Positions 33,019 through 48,300 of a stretch of 64,000 bases of DNA are shown here, piece by piece. Position 1 is the first letter of the stretch. Each line of letters begins with the position of its first letter. The notes beneath the pieces are model-generated. The model saw nothing but the letters and a program-made list of their open reading frames with translations. It did no database searches and was not told the DNA's origin. The translations under genes and the position numbers were made by a program. This stretch comes from Phymorhynchus buccinoides (lineage: Eukaryota; Mollusca; Gastropoda; Neogastropoda; Raphitomidae), in the NCBI GenBank assembly GCA_017654935.2, contig CM065704.1, positions 26,516,161 to 26,580,160 of the forward strand, read 5' to 3'.

Positions 33019-35880
33019 CACAAGCTAACCCTCGAGACATGCGAGTCCGCCATGAAGCAATCTCATTGTGGTTCACGCTTTCAACGTAGGCCTACTGACG
33101 GCTTTGTTTTTGTCATGCTGTAGCACGAATCATTTTCAAAAACAAAAACTTTTTAATTGTTGCAGGAGTTTTTTCTATCGCAGATATGTACTTTCATGCC
33201 AACATACACACCCATTCTAGCAATAAACTGAATAAATCGCCGCCTTTGCATCTCCCAATCTCGACCGTAGTTCAGACGTACAACTCCAAGTCTGCTGAAT
33301 TCGCTTGACTAAATTTCAGCCCTTTAGTTCGCCCGTACGCCGAAGGTTTTAGGTCAGTCAGGCCCCATGAATTGCAACTTTCCCTGGAAAGTGCAGACGT
33401 TTCCGCGTACGTTTCCGCGCACGCCTGCATGCACGCAGGCACACACACACACATACATACACAAACACACACACACTTATGAATGCACGCACGCACACAT
33501 ACATGCATGCACACACTCACACATAAGAGTAAAATAGTTACAATATGAAAATTCTATGAAGAAACATAGACCACATTCACATTCTCAATCAAGTTTGGAT
33601 ACAATACTGCAACTTGAAATAAAATCATACTGCCATCGACATACCAGTTACATGACTAATTATAATAGACAAATTTTGCAAGAACAAAGATACCCTTCTA
33701 CCTCATTGACAAGCATTTAAAGCTTACAAGACGTTAACATTCTACATACAACTTACGAATTATAAAATAAATGTAAAAAATTGTTTTATAAGATTTCTGC
33801 AATGAAACGGACCCCCCACCCCCACCTCACACACAAACACTAATCAATCATAATATGTTCGAAACAAGTGAGTTTTGTGCAAGATCAAATCAAAACGAAA
33901 ACGAAAAACCCCACTGCCGAGTGGAACATGAAAAAAGACATAAGTTAAAAACAAAAGCATGCTCAGAAAAGCTTACAAAATCCCAAACCATAAAAAAAAC
34001 ATACAAAAGCAGGCCTATTAATGCAAAAATAATAATTCTAAGCCAGATAAAATACACAAACATTACAAAGCACACACAAAAAGTGAGAGAAAGAAAAAGT
34101 TTGGATGGGATATGGAAACCTAGCAATCTTCAAAAGAAGTCTTTATTTTGGGGTATTTGGTATTTTATAGTCACAGAGGCATCTCTGTGAAATTCGGGTT
34201 GCTCCCTCCTGGAGAGTGCGTCGCAGACAGAAGTGTGCCACCTTCTAAACAAAATTCTATTTTTGCATGTGATTTTTGTGTGACTGATGATCAGTAAATT
34301 TTGACTAAATGACAACTTTTTCGTTGCCACTGGGTTTAATGTGTGCTAAGTGCATGGGCACACAGGATTCCCTGTTCAGACCGTTAAGGCCCAGTGCAGG
34401 TTCGAACTCGGGTTTATTGTATATGAGGCGAACACATTACCTCTGTGCCACTCTACACACATTTTAGGGCTAGTAAGAAACTCAGGACAATACAAGATGG
34501 GGTAATCGTCTTGATGAGCTGGAAAGGGAATCTGAGAATTGAGGGGGGAGGGGGGGGGGGTACAAGTGGAAGAAGGTCCCAAAACCTGAAACTACAATTC
34601 CTGGAAGAAGAAAAAAACCTGCAATGAAAAAACAAGAACCTGAGACCAAACTTCATAAAAATCTCATAACCAGAAATTTATTGTACGGCATAACTATCAT
34701 TGAGCAAAAGAAAGAAAGGAAGGGGGGGGGGGGGAACACTGAGAAAGCTGAAGAGAGAGGAGGGGGACCAGAAACACAACTCTGGGACTCCAAACCTGGC
34801 ATGAAGTAGCGGTGCCTGGGACAAAGTCCAGCGCAGCAGCCCTAAGGCTGGAGCTCTGCAGAATGTCCATTTTCAGGGGAGAAACTAGAGGGGAAGGAAC
34901 AGGGGTCACAGGAGCAACATCACTTATTTGGGGAGGCTCTAGATCATGGGTCACAGGAGCACAGAAAGCTGAGGAGAGAGGAGGGGGACCAGAAACACAA
35001 CTCTGGGACTCCAAACCTGGCATGAAGTAGCGGTGCCTGGGACAAAGTCCAGCGCAGCAGCCCTAAGGTTGGAGCTCTGCAGAATGTCCATTTTCAGGGG
35101 AGAAACTAGAGGGGAAGGAACAGGGGTCACAGGAGCAACATCACTTATTTGGGGAGGCTCTAGATCATGGGTCACAGGAGCACAGAAAGCTGAGGAGAGA
35201 GGAGGGGGACCAGAAACACAACTCTGGGACTCCAAACCTGGCATGAAGTAGCGGTGCCGGGGACAAAGTCCATCGCAACAGCCCTAAGGTTGGAGCTCTG
35301 CAGAATGTCCATTTTCAGGGGAGAAACTAGAGGGGAGGGGGGGGGGGTGACAGGAGCAGGGGGTGCTGAAGAGACAGGGGAGTATTTCATAGCGGCTACG
35401 TTGACTACGTCAGACGTTTGACGCGACGTCTGAACTATCCGAGCAGTGTAGTCGCGATTCACAGGTCAGACGTCAGCTTTAGACTTCATACGTCGGAACT
35501 ACTTCGGAATTCCCCGATAATGCTGACATGTGCGCATGCGCTATACTTTCTTCTGCGCGACGCAGAGGAAAACAACCGGTGCGCGAGGCAGACTGCTAGG
35601 CCTAGCCTATGTGAGAGGCAGTGTGTGTGTGTGTGTTGGAAAGGAATGTAGGCCCTACTAGCTAGTTTTGCTTAGGCCTAGCTGAGTTTCAGTTTCGTGT
35701 TCAAATTTAGGATGTAGTATAAGCTAAAATAATTAAATAGCAAATTTGTGTAGGGTGTGTGAGTGATAATAGACTAGTAATGGAACTGAATTATGTTGAG
35801 CCTAACAGAATAAAAAGTTCAAATGACCTCTCTCTCTCTCTCACACATGCGGCGCATGCACACACGCCCGCACGCGCACA

Positions 35881-35926
<46 letters not shown>

Positions 35927-38787
35927 AACACAAGCTAACCCTCGAGACATGCGAGTCCGCCATGAAGCAATCTCATTGTGGTTCACGCTTTCAACGTAGG
36001 CCTACTGACGGCTTTGTTTTTGTCATGCTGTAGCACGAATCATTTTCAAAAACAACTTTTTAAGTGTTGCAGGAGTTTTTTCTATCGCAGATATGTACTT
36101 TCATGCCAACATACACACCCATTCTAGCAATAAACTGAATAAATCGCCGCCTTTGCATCTCCCAATCTCGACCGTAGTTCAGACGTACAACTCCAAGTCT
36201 GCTGAATTCGCTTGACTAAATTTCAGCCCTTTAGTTCGCCCGTACGCCGAAGGTTTTAGGTCAGTCAGGCCCCATGAATTGCAACTTTCCCTGGAAAGTG
36301 CAGACGTTTCCGCGTACGTTTCCGCGCACGCCTGCATGCACGCAGGCACACACACATACATACACAAACACACACACACTTATGAATGCACGCACGCACA
36401 CATACATGCATGCACACACTCACACATAAGAGTAAAATAGTTACAATATGAAAATTCTATGAAGAAACATAGACCACATTCACATTCTCAATCAAGTTTG
36501 GATACAATACTGCAACTTGAAATAAAATCATACTGCCGTCGACATACCAGTTACATGACTAATTATAATAGACAAATTTTGCAAGAACAAAGATACCCTT
36601 CTACCTCATTGACAAGCATTTAAAGCTTACAAGACGTTAACATTCTACATACAACTTACGAATTATAAAATAAATGTAAAAAATTGTTTTATAAGATTTC
36701 TGCAATGAAACGGACCCCCCACCCCCACCTCACACACAAACACTAATCAATCATAATATGTTCGAAACAAGTGAGTTTTGTGCAAGATCAAATCAAAACG
36801 AAAACGAAAAACCCCACTGCCGAGTGGAACATGAAAAAAGACATAAGTTAAAAACAAAAGCATGCTCAGAAAAGCTTACAAAATCCCAAACCATAAAAAA
36901 AACCCATACAAAAGCAGGCCTATTAATGCAAAAATAATAATTCTAAGCCAGATAAAATACACAAACATTACAAAGCACACACAAAAAGTGAGAGAAAGAA
37001 AAAGTTTGGATGGGATATGGAAACCTAGCAATCTTCAAAAGAAGTCTTTATTTTGGGGTATTTGGTATTTTATAGTCACAGAGGCATCTCTGTGAAATTC
37101 GGGTTGCTCCCTCCTGGAGAGTGCGTCGCAGACAGAAGTGTGCCACCTTCTAAACAAAATTCTATTTTTGCATGTGATTTTTGTGTGACTGATGATCAGT
37201 AAATTTTGACTAAATGACAACTTTTTCGTTGCCACTGGGTTTAATGTGTGCTAAGTGCATGGGCACACAGGATTCCCTGTTCAGACCGTTAAGGCCCAGT
37301 GCAGGTTCGAACTCGGGTTTATTGTATATGAGGCGAACACATTACCTCTGTGCCACTCTACACACATTTTAGGGCTAGTAAGAAACTCAGGACAATACAA
37401 GATGGGGTAATCGTCTTGATGAGCTGGAAAGGGAATCTGAGAATTGAGGGGGGAGGGGGGGGGGGGGTACAAATGGAAGAAGGTCCCAAAACCTGAAACT
37501 ACAATTCCTGGAAGAAGAAAAAAACCTGCAATGAAAAAACAAGAACCTGAGACCAAACTTCATAAAAATCTCATAACCAGAAATTTATTGTACGGCATAA
37601 CTATCATTGAGCAAAAGAAAGAAAGGAAGGGGGGGGGGGGGAACACTGAGAAAGCTGAAGAGAGAGGAGGGGGACCAGAAACACAACTCTGGGACTCCAA
37701 ACCTGGCATGAAGTAGCGGTGCCTGGGACAAAGTCCAGCGCAGCAGCCCTAAGGCTGGAGCTCTGCAGAATGTCCATTTTCAGGGGAGAAACTAGAGGGG
37801 AAGGAACAGGGGTCACAGGAGCAACATCACTTATTTGGGGAGGCTCTAGATCATGGGTCACAGGAGCACAGAAAGCTGAGGAGAGAGGAGGGGGACCAGA
37901 AACACAACTCTGGGACTCCAAACCTGGCATGAAGTAGCGGTGCCTGGGACAAAGTCCAGCGCAGCAGCCCTAAGGTTGGAGCTCTGCAGAATGTCCATTT
38001 TCAGGGGAGAAACTAGAGGGGAAGGAACAGGGGTCACAGGAGCAACATCACTTATTTGGGGAGGCTCTAGATCATGGGTCACAGGAGCACAGAAAGCTGA
38101 GGAGAGAGGAGGGGGACCAGAAACACAACTCTGGGACTCCAAACCTGGCATGAAGTAGCGGTGCCGGGGACAAAGTCCATCGCAACAGCCCTAAGGTTGG
38201 AGCTCTGCAGAATGTCCATTTTCAGGGGAGAAACTAGAGGGGAGGGGGGGGGGGTGACAGGAGCAGGGGGTGCTGAAGAGACAGGGGAGTATTTCATAGC
38301 GGCTACGTTGACTACGTCAGACGTTTGACGCGACGTCTGAACTATCCGAGCAGTGTAGTCGCGATTCACAGGTCAGACGTCAGCTTTAGACTTCATACGT
38401 CGGAACTACTTCGGAATTCCCCGATAATGCTGACATGTGCGCATGCGCTATACTTTCTTCTGCGCGACGCAGAGGAAAACAACCGGTGCGCGAGGCAGAC
38501 TGCTAGGCCTAGCCTATGTGAGAGGCAGTGTGTGTGTGTGTTGGAAAGGAATGTAGGCCCTACTAGCTAGTTTTGCTTAGGCCTAGCTGAGTTTCAGTTT
38601 CGTGTTCAAATTTAGGATGTGGTATAAGCTAAAATAATTAAATAGCAAATTTGTGTAGGGTGTGTGAGTGATAATAGACTAGTAGTGGAACTGAATTATG
38701 TCGAGCCTAACAGAATAAAAAGTTCAAATGACCTCTCTCTCTCTCTCACACATGCGGCGCATGCACACACGCCCGCACGCGCACACG

Positions 38788-38835
<48 letters not shown>

Positions 38836-41800
38836 CACAAGCTAACCCTCGAGACATGCGAGTCCGCCATGAAGCAATCTCATTGTGGTTCATGCTTTCA
38901 ACGTAGGCCTACTGACGGCTTTGTTTTTGTCATGCTGTAGCACGAATCATTTTCAAAAACAACTTTTTAAGTGTTGCAGGAGTTTTTTCTATCGCAGATA
39001 TGTACTTTCATGCCAACATACACACCCATTCTAGCAATAAACTGAATAAATCGCCGCCTTTGCATCTCCCAATCTCGACCGTAGTTCAGACGTACAACTC
39101 CAAGTCTGCTGAATTCGCTTGACTAAATTTCAGCCCTTTAGTTCACCCGTACGCCGAAGGTTTTAGGTCAGTCAGGCCCCATGAATTGCAACTTTCCCTG
39201 GAAAGTGCAGACGTTTCCGCGTACGTTTCCGCACACGCCTGCATGCACGCAGGCACACACACATACATACACAAACACACACACACTTATGAATGCACGC
39301 ACGCACACATACATGCATGCACACACTCACACATAAGAGTAAAATAGTTACAATATGAAAATTCTATGAAGAAACATAGACCACATTCACATTCTCAATC
39401 AAGTTTGGATACAATACTGCAACTTGAAATAAAATCATACTGCCATCGACATACCAGTTACATGACTAATTATAATAGACAAATTTTGCAAGAACAAAGA
39501 TACCCTTCTACCTCATTTACAAGCATTTAAAGCTTACAAGACGTTAACATTCTACATACAACTTACGAATTATAAAATAAATGTAAAAAAATTTTTTATA
39601 AGATTTCTGCAATGAAACGGACCCCCCACCCCCACCTCACACACAAACACTAATCAATCATAATATGTTCGAAACAAGTGAGTTTTGTGCAAGATCAAAT
39701 CAAAACGAAAACGAAAAACCCCACTGCCGAGTGGAACATGAAAAAAGACATAAGTTAAAAACAAAAGCATGCTCAGAAAAGCTTACAAAATCCCAAACCA
39801 TAAAAAAACCCATACAAAAGCAGGCCTATTAATGCAAAAATAATAATTCTAAGCCAGATAAAATACACAAACATTACAAAGCACACACAAAAAGTGAGAG
39901 AAAGAAAAAGTTTGGATGGGATATGGAAACCTAGCAATCTTCAAAAGAAGTCTTTATTGGAAGTTCAGTTTAACGTCGCGTATCGGCTTTCGCCATGTAC
40001 GACGGGCTGAACAAACCAACCAGGGTATAAACAAAAATTTATATTCCTGAATCACTGTCTTAGCCAAAACGCAAAGAAGCGATCAGAATATTGCAAAAGT
40101 CTTTATTTTGGGGTATTTGGTATTTTATAGTCACAGAGGCATCTCTGTGAAATTCGGGTTGCTCCCTCCTGGAGAGCGCGTCGCAGACAGAAGTGTGCCA
40201 CCTTCTAAACAAAATTCTATTTTTGCATGTGATTTTTGTGTGACTGATGATCAGTAAATTTTGACTAAATGACAACTTTTTCGTTGCCACTGGGTTTAAT
40301 GTGTGCTAAGTGCATGGGCACACAGGATTCCCTGTTCAGACCGTTAAGGCCCAGTGCAGGTTCGAACTCGGGTTTATTGTATATGAGGCGAACACATTAC
40401 CTCTGTGCCACTCTACACACATTTTAGGGCTAGTAAGAAACTCAGGACAATACAAGATGGGGTAATCGTCTTGATGAGCTGGAAAGGGAATCTGAGAATT
40501 GAGGGGGGGGGGGGGGGGGGGGGGGGGTACAAAATGGAAGAAGGTCCCAAAACCTGAAACTACAATTCCTGGAAGAAGAAAAAAACCTGCAATTAAAAAA
40601 CAAGAACCTGAGACCAAACTTCATAAAAATCTCATAACCAGAAATTTATTGTACGGCATAACTATCATTGAGCAAAAGAAAGAAAGGAAGGGGGGGGGGG
40701 GGAACACTGAGAAAGCTGAAGAGAGAGGAGGGGGACCAGAAACACAACTCTGGGACTCCAAACCTGGCATGAAGTAGCGGTGCCGGGGACAAAGTCCAGC
40801 GCAGCAGCCCTAAGGTTGGAGCTCTGCAGAATGTCCATTTTCAGGGGAGAAACTAGAGGGGAAGGAACAGGGGTCACAGGAGCAACATCACTTATTTGGG
40901 GAGGCTCTAGATCATGGGTCACAGGAGCACAGAAAGCTGAGGAGAGAGGAGGGGGACCAGAAACACAACTCTGGGACTCCAAACCTGGCATGAAGTAGCG
41001 GTGCCTGGGACAAAGTCCAGCGCAGCAGCCCTAAGGTTGGAGCTCTGCAGAATGTCCATTTTCAGGGGAGAAACTAGAGGGGAAGGAACAGGGGTCACAG
41101 GAGCAACATCACTTATTTGGGGAGGCTCTAGATCATGGGTCACAGGAGCACAGAAAGCTGAGGAGAGAGGAGGGGGACCAGAAACACAACTCTGGGACTC
41201 CAAACCTGGCATGAAGTAGCGGTGCCGGGGACAAAGTCCAGCGCAGCAGCCCTAAGGTTGGAGCTCTGCAGAATGTCCATTTTCAGGGGAGAAACTAGAG
41301 GGGAAGGAACAGGGGTCACAGGAGCAACATCACTTATTTGGGGAGGCTCTAGATCATGGGTCACAGGAGCACAGAAAGCTGAGGAGAGAGGAGGGGGACC
41401 AGAAACACAACTCTGGGACTCCAAACCTGGCATGAAGTAGCGGTGCCGGGGACAAAGTCCAGCGCAGCAGCCCTAAGGTTGGAGCTCTGCAGAATGTCCA
41501 TTTTCAGGGGAGAAACTAGAGGGGAAGGAACAGGGGTCACAGGAGCAACATCACTTATTTGGGGAGGCTCTAGATCATGGGTCACAGGAGCACAGAAAGC
41601 TGAGGAGAGAGGAGGGGGACCAGAAACACAACTCTGGGACTCCAAACCTGGCATGAAGTAGCGGTGCCGGGGACAAAGTCCATCGCAACAGCCCTAAGGT
41701 TGGAGCTCTGCAGAATGTCCATTTTCAGGGGAGAAACTAGAGGGGAGGGGGGGGGGGTGACAGGAGCAGGGGGTGCTGAAGAGACAGGGGAGTATTTCAT

Positions 41801-42288
41801 AGCGGCTACGTTGACTACGTCAGACGTTTGACGCGACGTCTGAACTATCCGAGCAGTGTAGTCGCGATTCACAGGTCAGACGTCAGCTTTAGACTTCATA
41901 CGTCGGAACTACTTCGGAATTCCCCGATAATGCTGACATGTGCGCATGCGCTATACTTTCTTCTGCGCGACGCAGAGGAAAACAACCGGTGCGCGAGGCA
42001 GACTGCTAGGCCTAGCCTATGTGAGAGGCAGTGTGTGTGTGTGTTGGAAAGGAATGTAGGCCCTACTAGCTAGTTTTGCTTAGGCCTAGCTGAGTTTCAG
42101 TTTCGTGTTCAAATTTAGGATGTAGTATAAGCTAAAATAATTAAATAGCAAATTTGTGTAGGGTGTGTGAGTGATAATAGACTAGTAATGGAACTGAATT
42201 ATGTTGAGCCTAACAGAATAAAAAGTTCAAATGACCTCTCTCTCTCTCTCACACATGCGGCGCATGCACACACGCCCGCACGCGCACA

Positions 42289-42334
<46 letters not shown>

Positions 42335-45300
42335 AACACAAGCTAACCCTCGAGACATGCGAGTCCGCCATGAAGCAATCTCATTGTGGTTCACGCTTTC
42401 AACGTAGGCCTACTGACGGCTTTGTTTTTGTCATGCTGTAGCACGAATCATTTTCAAAAACAACTTTTTAAGTGTTGCAGGAGTTTTTTCTATCGCAGAT
42501 ATGTACTTTCATGCCAACATACACACCCATTCTAGCAATAAACTGAATAAATCGCCGCCTTTGCATCTCCCAATCTCGACCGTAGTTCAGACGTACAACT
42601 CCAAGTCTGCTGAATTCGCTTGACTAAATTTCAGCCCTTTAGTTCGCCCGTACGCCGAAGGTTTTAGGTCAGTCAGGCCCCATGAATTGCAACTTTCCCT
42701 GGAAAGTGCAGACGTTTCCGCGTACGTTTCCGCGCACGCCTGCATGCACGCAGGCACACACACACATACATACACAAACACACACACACTTATGAATGCA
42801 CGCACGCACACATACATGCATGCACACACTCACACATAAGAGTAAAATAGTTACAATATGAAAATTCTATGAAGAAACATAGACCACATTCACATTCAAA
42901 ATCAAGTTTGGATACAATACTGCAACTTGAAATAAAATCATACTGCCGTCGACATACCAGTTACATGACTAATTATAATAGACAAATTTTGCAAGAACAA
43001 AGATACCCTTCTACCTCATTGACAAGCATTTAAAGCTTACAAGACGTTAACATTCTACATACAACTTACGAATTATAAAATAAATGTAAAAAATTGTTTT
43101 ATAAGATTTCTGCAATGAAACGGACCCCCCACCCCCACCTCACACACAAACACTAATCAATCATAATATGTTCGAAACAAGTGAGTTTTGTGCAAGATCA
43201 AATCAAAACGAAAACGAAAAACCCCACTGCCGAGTGGAACATGAAAAAAGACATAAGTTAAAAACAAAAGCATGCTCAGAAAAGCTTACAAAATCCCAAA
43301 CCATAAAAAAAACCCATACAAAAGCAGGCCTATTAATGCAAAAATAATAATTCTAAGCCAGATAAAATACACAAACATTACAAAGCACACACAAAAAGTG
43401 AGAGAAAGAAAAAGTTTGGATGGGATATGGAAACCTAGCAATCTTCAAAAGAAGTCTTTATTTTGGGGTATTTGGTATTTTATAGTCACAGAGGCATCTC
43501 TGTGAAATTCGGGTTGCTCCCTCCTGGAGAGCGCGTCGCAGACAGAAGTGTGCCACCTTCTAAACAAAATTCTATTTTTGCATGTGATTTTTGTGTGACT
43601 GATGATCAGTAAATTTTGACTAAATGACAACTTTTTCGTTGCCACTGGGTTTAATGTGTGCTAAGTGCATGGGCACACAGGATTCCCTGTTCAGACCGTT
43701 AAGGCCCAGTGCAGGTTCGAACTCGGGTTTATTGTATATGAGGCGAACACATTACCTCTGTGCCACTCTACACACATTTTAGGGCTAGTAAGAAACTCAG
43801 GACAATACAAGATGGGGTAATCGTCTTGATGAGCTGGAAAGGGAATCTGAGAATTGAGGGGGGAGGGGGGGGGGGGTACAAATGGAAGAAGGTCCCAAAA
43901 CCTGAAACTACAATTCCTGGAAGAAGAAAAAAACCTGCAATTAAAAAACAAGAACCTGAGACCAAACTTCATAAAAATCTCATAACCAGAAATTTATTGT
44001 ACGGCATAACTATCATTGAGCAAAAGAAAGAAAGGAAGGGGGGGGGGGGGAACACTGAGAAAGCTGAAGAGAGAGGAGGGGGACCAGAAACACAACTCTG
44101 GGACTCCAAACCTGGCATGAAGTAGCGGTGCCTGGGACAAAGTCCAGCGCAGCAGCCCTAAGGTTGGAGCTCTGCAGAATGTCCATTTTCAGGGGAGAAA
44201 CTAGAGGGGAAGGAACAGGGGTCACAGGAGCAACATCACTTATTTGGGGAGGCTCTAGATCATGGGTCACAGGAGCACAGAAAGCTGAGGAGAGAGGAGG
44301 GGGACCAGAAACACAACTCTGGGACTCCAAACCTGGCATGAAGTAGCGGTGCCTGGGACAAAGTCCAGCGCAGCAGCCCTAAGGTTGGAGCTCTGCAGAA
44401 TGTCCATTTTCAGGGGAGAAACTAGAGGGGAAGGAACAGGGGTCACAGGAGCAACATCACTTATTTGGGGAGGCTCTAGATCATGGGTCACAGGAGCACA
44501 GAAAGCTGAGGAGAGAGGAGGGGGACCAGAAACACAACTCTGGGACTCCAAACCTGGCATGAAGTAGCGGTGCCTGGGACAAAGTCCAGCGCAGCAGCCC
44601 TAAGGTTGGAGCTCTGCAGAATGTCCATTTTCAGGGGAGAAACTAGAGGGGAAGGAACAGGGGTCACAGGAGCAACATCACTTATTTGGGGAGGCTCTAG
44701 ATCATGGGTCACAGGAGCACAGAAAGCTGAGGAGAGAGGAGGGGGACCAGAAACACAACTCTGGGACTCCAAACCTGGCATGAAGTAGCGGTGCCGGGGA
44801 CAAAGTCCATCGCAACAGCCCTAAGGTTGGAGCTCTGCAGAATGTCCATTTTCAGGGGAGAAACTAGAGGGGAGGGGGGGGGGGTGACAGGAGCAGGGGG
44901 TGCTGAAGAGACAGGGGAGTAATTCATAGCGGCTACGTTGACTACGTCGGACGTTTGACGCGACGTCTGAACTATCCGAGCAGTGTAGTCGCGATTCACA
45001 GGTCAGACGTCAGCTTTAGACTTCATACGTCGGAACTACTTCGGAATTCCCCGATAATGCTGACATGTGCGCATGCGCTATACTTTCTTCTGCGCGACGC
45101 AGAGGAAAACAACCGGTGCGCGAGGCAAACTGCTAGGCCTAGCCTATGTGAGAGGCAGTGTGTGTGTGTGTTGGAAAGGAATGTAGGCCCTACTAGCTAG
45201 TTTTGCTTAGGCCTAGCTGAGTTTCAGTTTCGTGTTCAAATTTAGGATGTGGTATAAGCTAAAATAATTAAATAGCAAATTTGTGTAGGGTGTGTGAGTG

Positions 45301-48300
45301 ATAATAGACTAGTAGTGGAACTGAATTATGTCGAGCCTAACAGAATAAAAAGTTCAAATGACCTCTCTCTCTCTCTCACACATGCGGCGCATGCACACAC
45401 GCCCGCACGCGCACACGCGCACACACACACACACACACAAAAACACAAGCTAACCCTCGAGACATGCGAGTCCGCCATGAAGCAATCTCATTGTGGTTCA
45501 CGCTTTCAACGTAGGCCTACTGACGGCTTTGTTTTTGTCATGCTGTAGCACGAATCATTTTCAAAAACAACTTTTTAAGTGTTGCAGGAGTTTTTTCTAT
45601 CGCAGATATGTACTTTCATGCCAACATACACACCCCATTCTAGCAATAAACTGAATAAATCGCCGCCTTTGCATCTCCCAATCTCGACCGTAGTTCAGAC
45701 GTACAACTCCAAGTCTGCCGAATTCGCTTGACTAAATTTCAGCCCTTTAGTTCGCCCGTACGCCGAAGGTTTTAGGTCAGTCAGGCCCCATGAATTGCAA
45801 CTTTCCCTGGAAAGTGCAGACGTTTCCGCGTACGTTAGACGTACGCGCATACGTACGCCCCATGAATAGGACCCCTGGAGTGGTGAGCACATTATGCATG
45901 ACAGAGGTAGCATCCAGAAGTGTAAAGTCATGCATATAGGTAAGAACAATCCCAAACAAGAGTATTTCATGGATCAAAATAATATAAACAAAATTGAAGA
46001 ATGTGAGGAAGAAAAAGACTTAGGGATTACCTTTGACTCAACTCTAATATTTGATTCTGATATTCAAAAGATAGTAAGGCAAATCAGATAATGGGACTAA
46101 TAAAAAGGTCTTTTATTTTTTTTGCATAAAGAAATATTTGTTCTTCTATATAAAGCCTTAGTTAGACCACATTTGGAATATGATAATACAGTTTGGTATC
46201 CTATCCTGAAGAGACAATAAAATAGATAATAGAAAAAGTGCAAAGACGAGCAACTAATAAACTTGTTAAAGCATGTAAAAACAAGAACTACAAAGAAAGA
46301 TTAGAATTTCTTAATTTGCCTTCTCTTAAGGGAAGAAGACGAGGAGATCTCATACAAGCATATAAAATCATAAAACATTCTGATTATATTGAATTCAGTG
46401 ATTTCTTTGTCAAGAGTACAGTGGATACAACAAGAAATAGTATGGACTTGTTTTTAACTAATTTAAGACGTTCAAATACTGTACTAACAAAAGAAAATGT
46501 TTCTTCTCTAACAGGATTGTTCAACATTGGAATAACTTACCAACTAACATCAAACAGGCACCTAATATTAACACTTTTAAAAACCTTCTGGACCAAGATC
46601 CTAATATGATAAGAGCTATCAATTTTTTGGATGATTAAAAATGAAAGTCCATTCCCAAAAAATAAAATAAAAATAAAAATTAATTAAGACTAATTTAGCT
46701 TAGGTTTGCGCAATCATTGTGAAACTTAATCAAATTAAACAATCAAGAAAGGGCGCAAAAGGGCTGAGAGGCCCACTTCTAGCCCGATTACACTACTACT
46801 ACTACTACTACTACTTGAGGTAGTGGGCAAAGCAATGAAATTCTGCAAGGGGCGCCACACAGTTAGGAGCAGGGGGTGCTGAAGACAAAGGAGTGGTGAG
46901 CACATTGCACACAACAGAGGTAGCACTACTTGAGGCAGTGGGCAAAGCATCTGCAAGGGGTGCCACAGAGTTGGGAGCAGGGGGTGCTGAAGACAAAGGA
47001 GTGGTGAGCACATTGCACACAACAGAGGTAGCACTATTTGAGGCAGTGGGCAAAGCATCTGCAAGGGGTGCCACAGATGTTGGGAGCAGGGGGTGCTGAA
47101 GACAAAGGAGTGGTGAGCACATTGCACACAACAGAGGTAGCACTACTTGAGGCAGTGGGCAAAGCATCTGCAAGGGGTGCCACAGATGTTGGGAGCAGGG
47201 GGTGCTGAAGACAAAGGAGTGGTAAGCACATTGCACACGACAGAGGTAGCACTACTTGAGGCAGTGGGCAAAGCATAAAATGGAATTACCCGAGAAATGT
47301 AGGGGAGGGTGGCACATCTTGACCAATACCAACATTAGTTATAGGTGTAAAGAACAGGATACTCACAAAAATATAATTCTATAATATACAATATTTTTCG
47401 GACTAAATTATAATAATAATAATAATGGGAATTTATATATATAGCGCTCTTTCTCACATGAGCTCAGTGCGCTTTGCATTGATAACAAGAACATTAAAGG
47501 CAAACAAATAATGAATCATTAGAAAGTGAAATAAACATGATGATTGCACGCAACGTTCTCTTCCTCACACACACACACACATATATACACACACACACGC
47601 ACACACGTATGCACGCCTGCATGCACGCAGGCACACACACACATACATACACAAACACACACACACTTATGAATGCACGCACGCACACATACATGCATGC
47701 ACACACTCGCACATAAGAGTAAAATAGTTACAATATGAAAATTCTATGAAGAAACATAGACCACATTCACATTCAAAATCAAGTTTGGATACAATACTGC
47801 AACTTGAAATAAAATCATACTGCCGTCGACATACCAGTTACATGACTAATTATAATAGACAAATTTTGCAAGAACAAAGATACCCTTCTACCTCATTGAC
47901 AAGCATTTAAAGCTTACAAGACGTTAACATTCTACATACAACTTACGAATTATAAAATAAATGTAAAAAATTGTTTTATAAGATTTCTGCAATGAAACGG
48001 ACCCCCCACCCCCCCCCCACCTCACACACAAACACTAATCAATCATAATATGTTCGAAACAAGTGAGTTTTGTGCAAGATCAAAACAAAACGAAAACGAA
48101 AAACCCCACTGCCGAGTGGAACATGAAAAAAGACATAAGTTAAAAACAAAAGCATGCTCAGAAAAGCTTACAAAATCCCAAACCATAAAAAAACCCATAC
48201 AAAAGCAGGCCTATTAATGCAAAAATAATAATTCTAAGCCAGATAAAATACACAAACATTACAAAGCACACACAAAAAGTGAGAGAAAGAAAAAGTTTGG

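Larger units (their letters stand above)
42838..47714. repeat. Array monomer 5, long form
   Basis: SINE about 43466-43775; 221-bp array 44062-44875 (three complete units); CpG block 44918-45140 with GCGCATGCGC at 45069-45078. It then keeps the CR1-like fragment (45894-46620), the 108/109-bp minisatellite and the leader that monomers 1-4 have lost. Confidence 0.88.
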
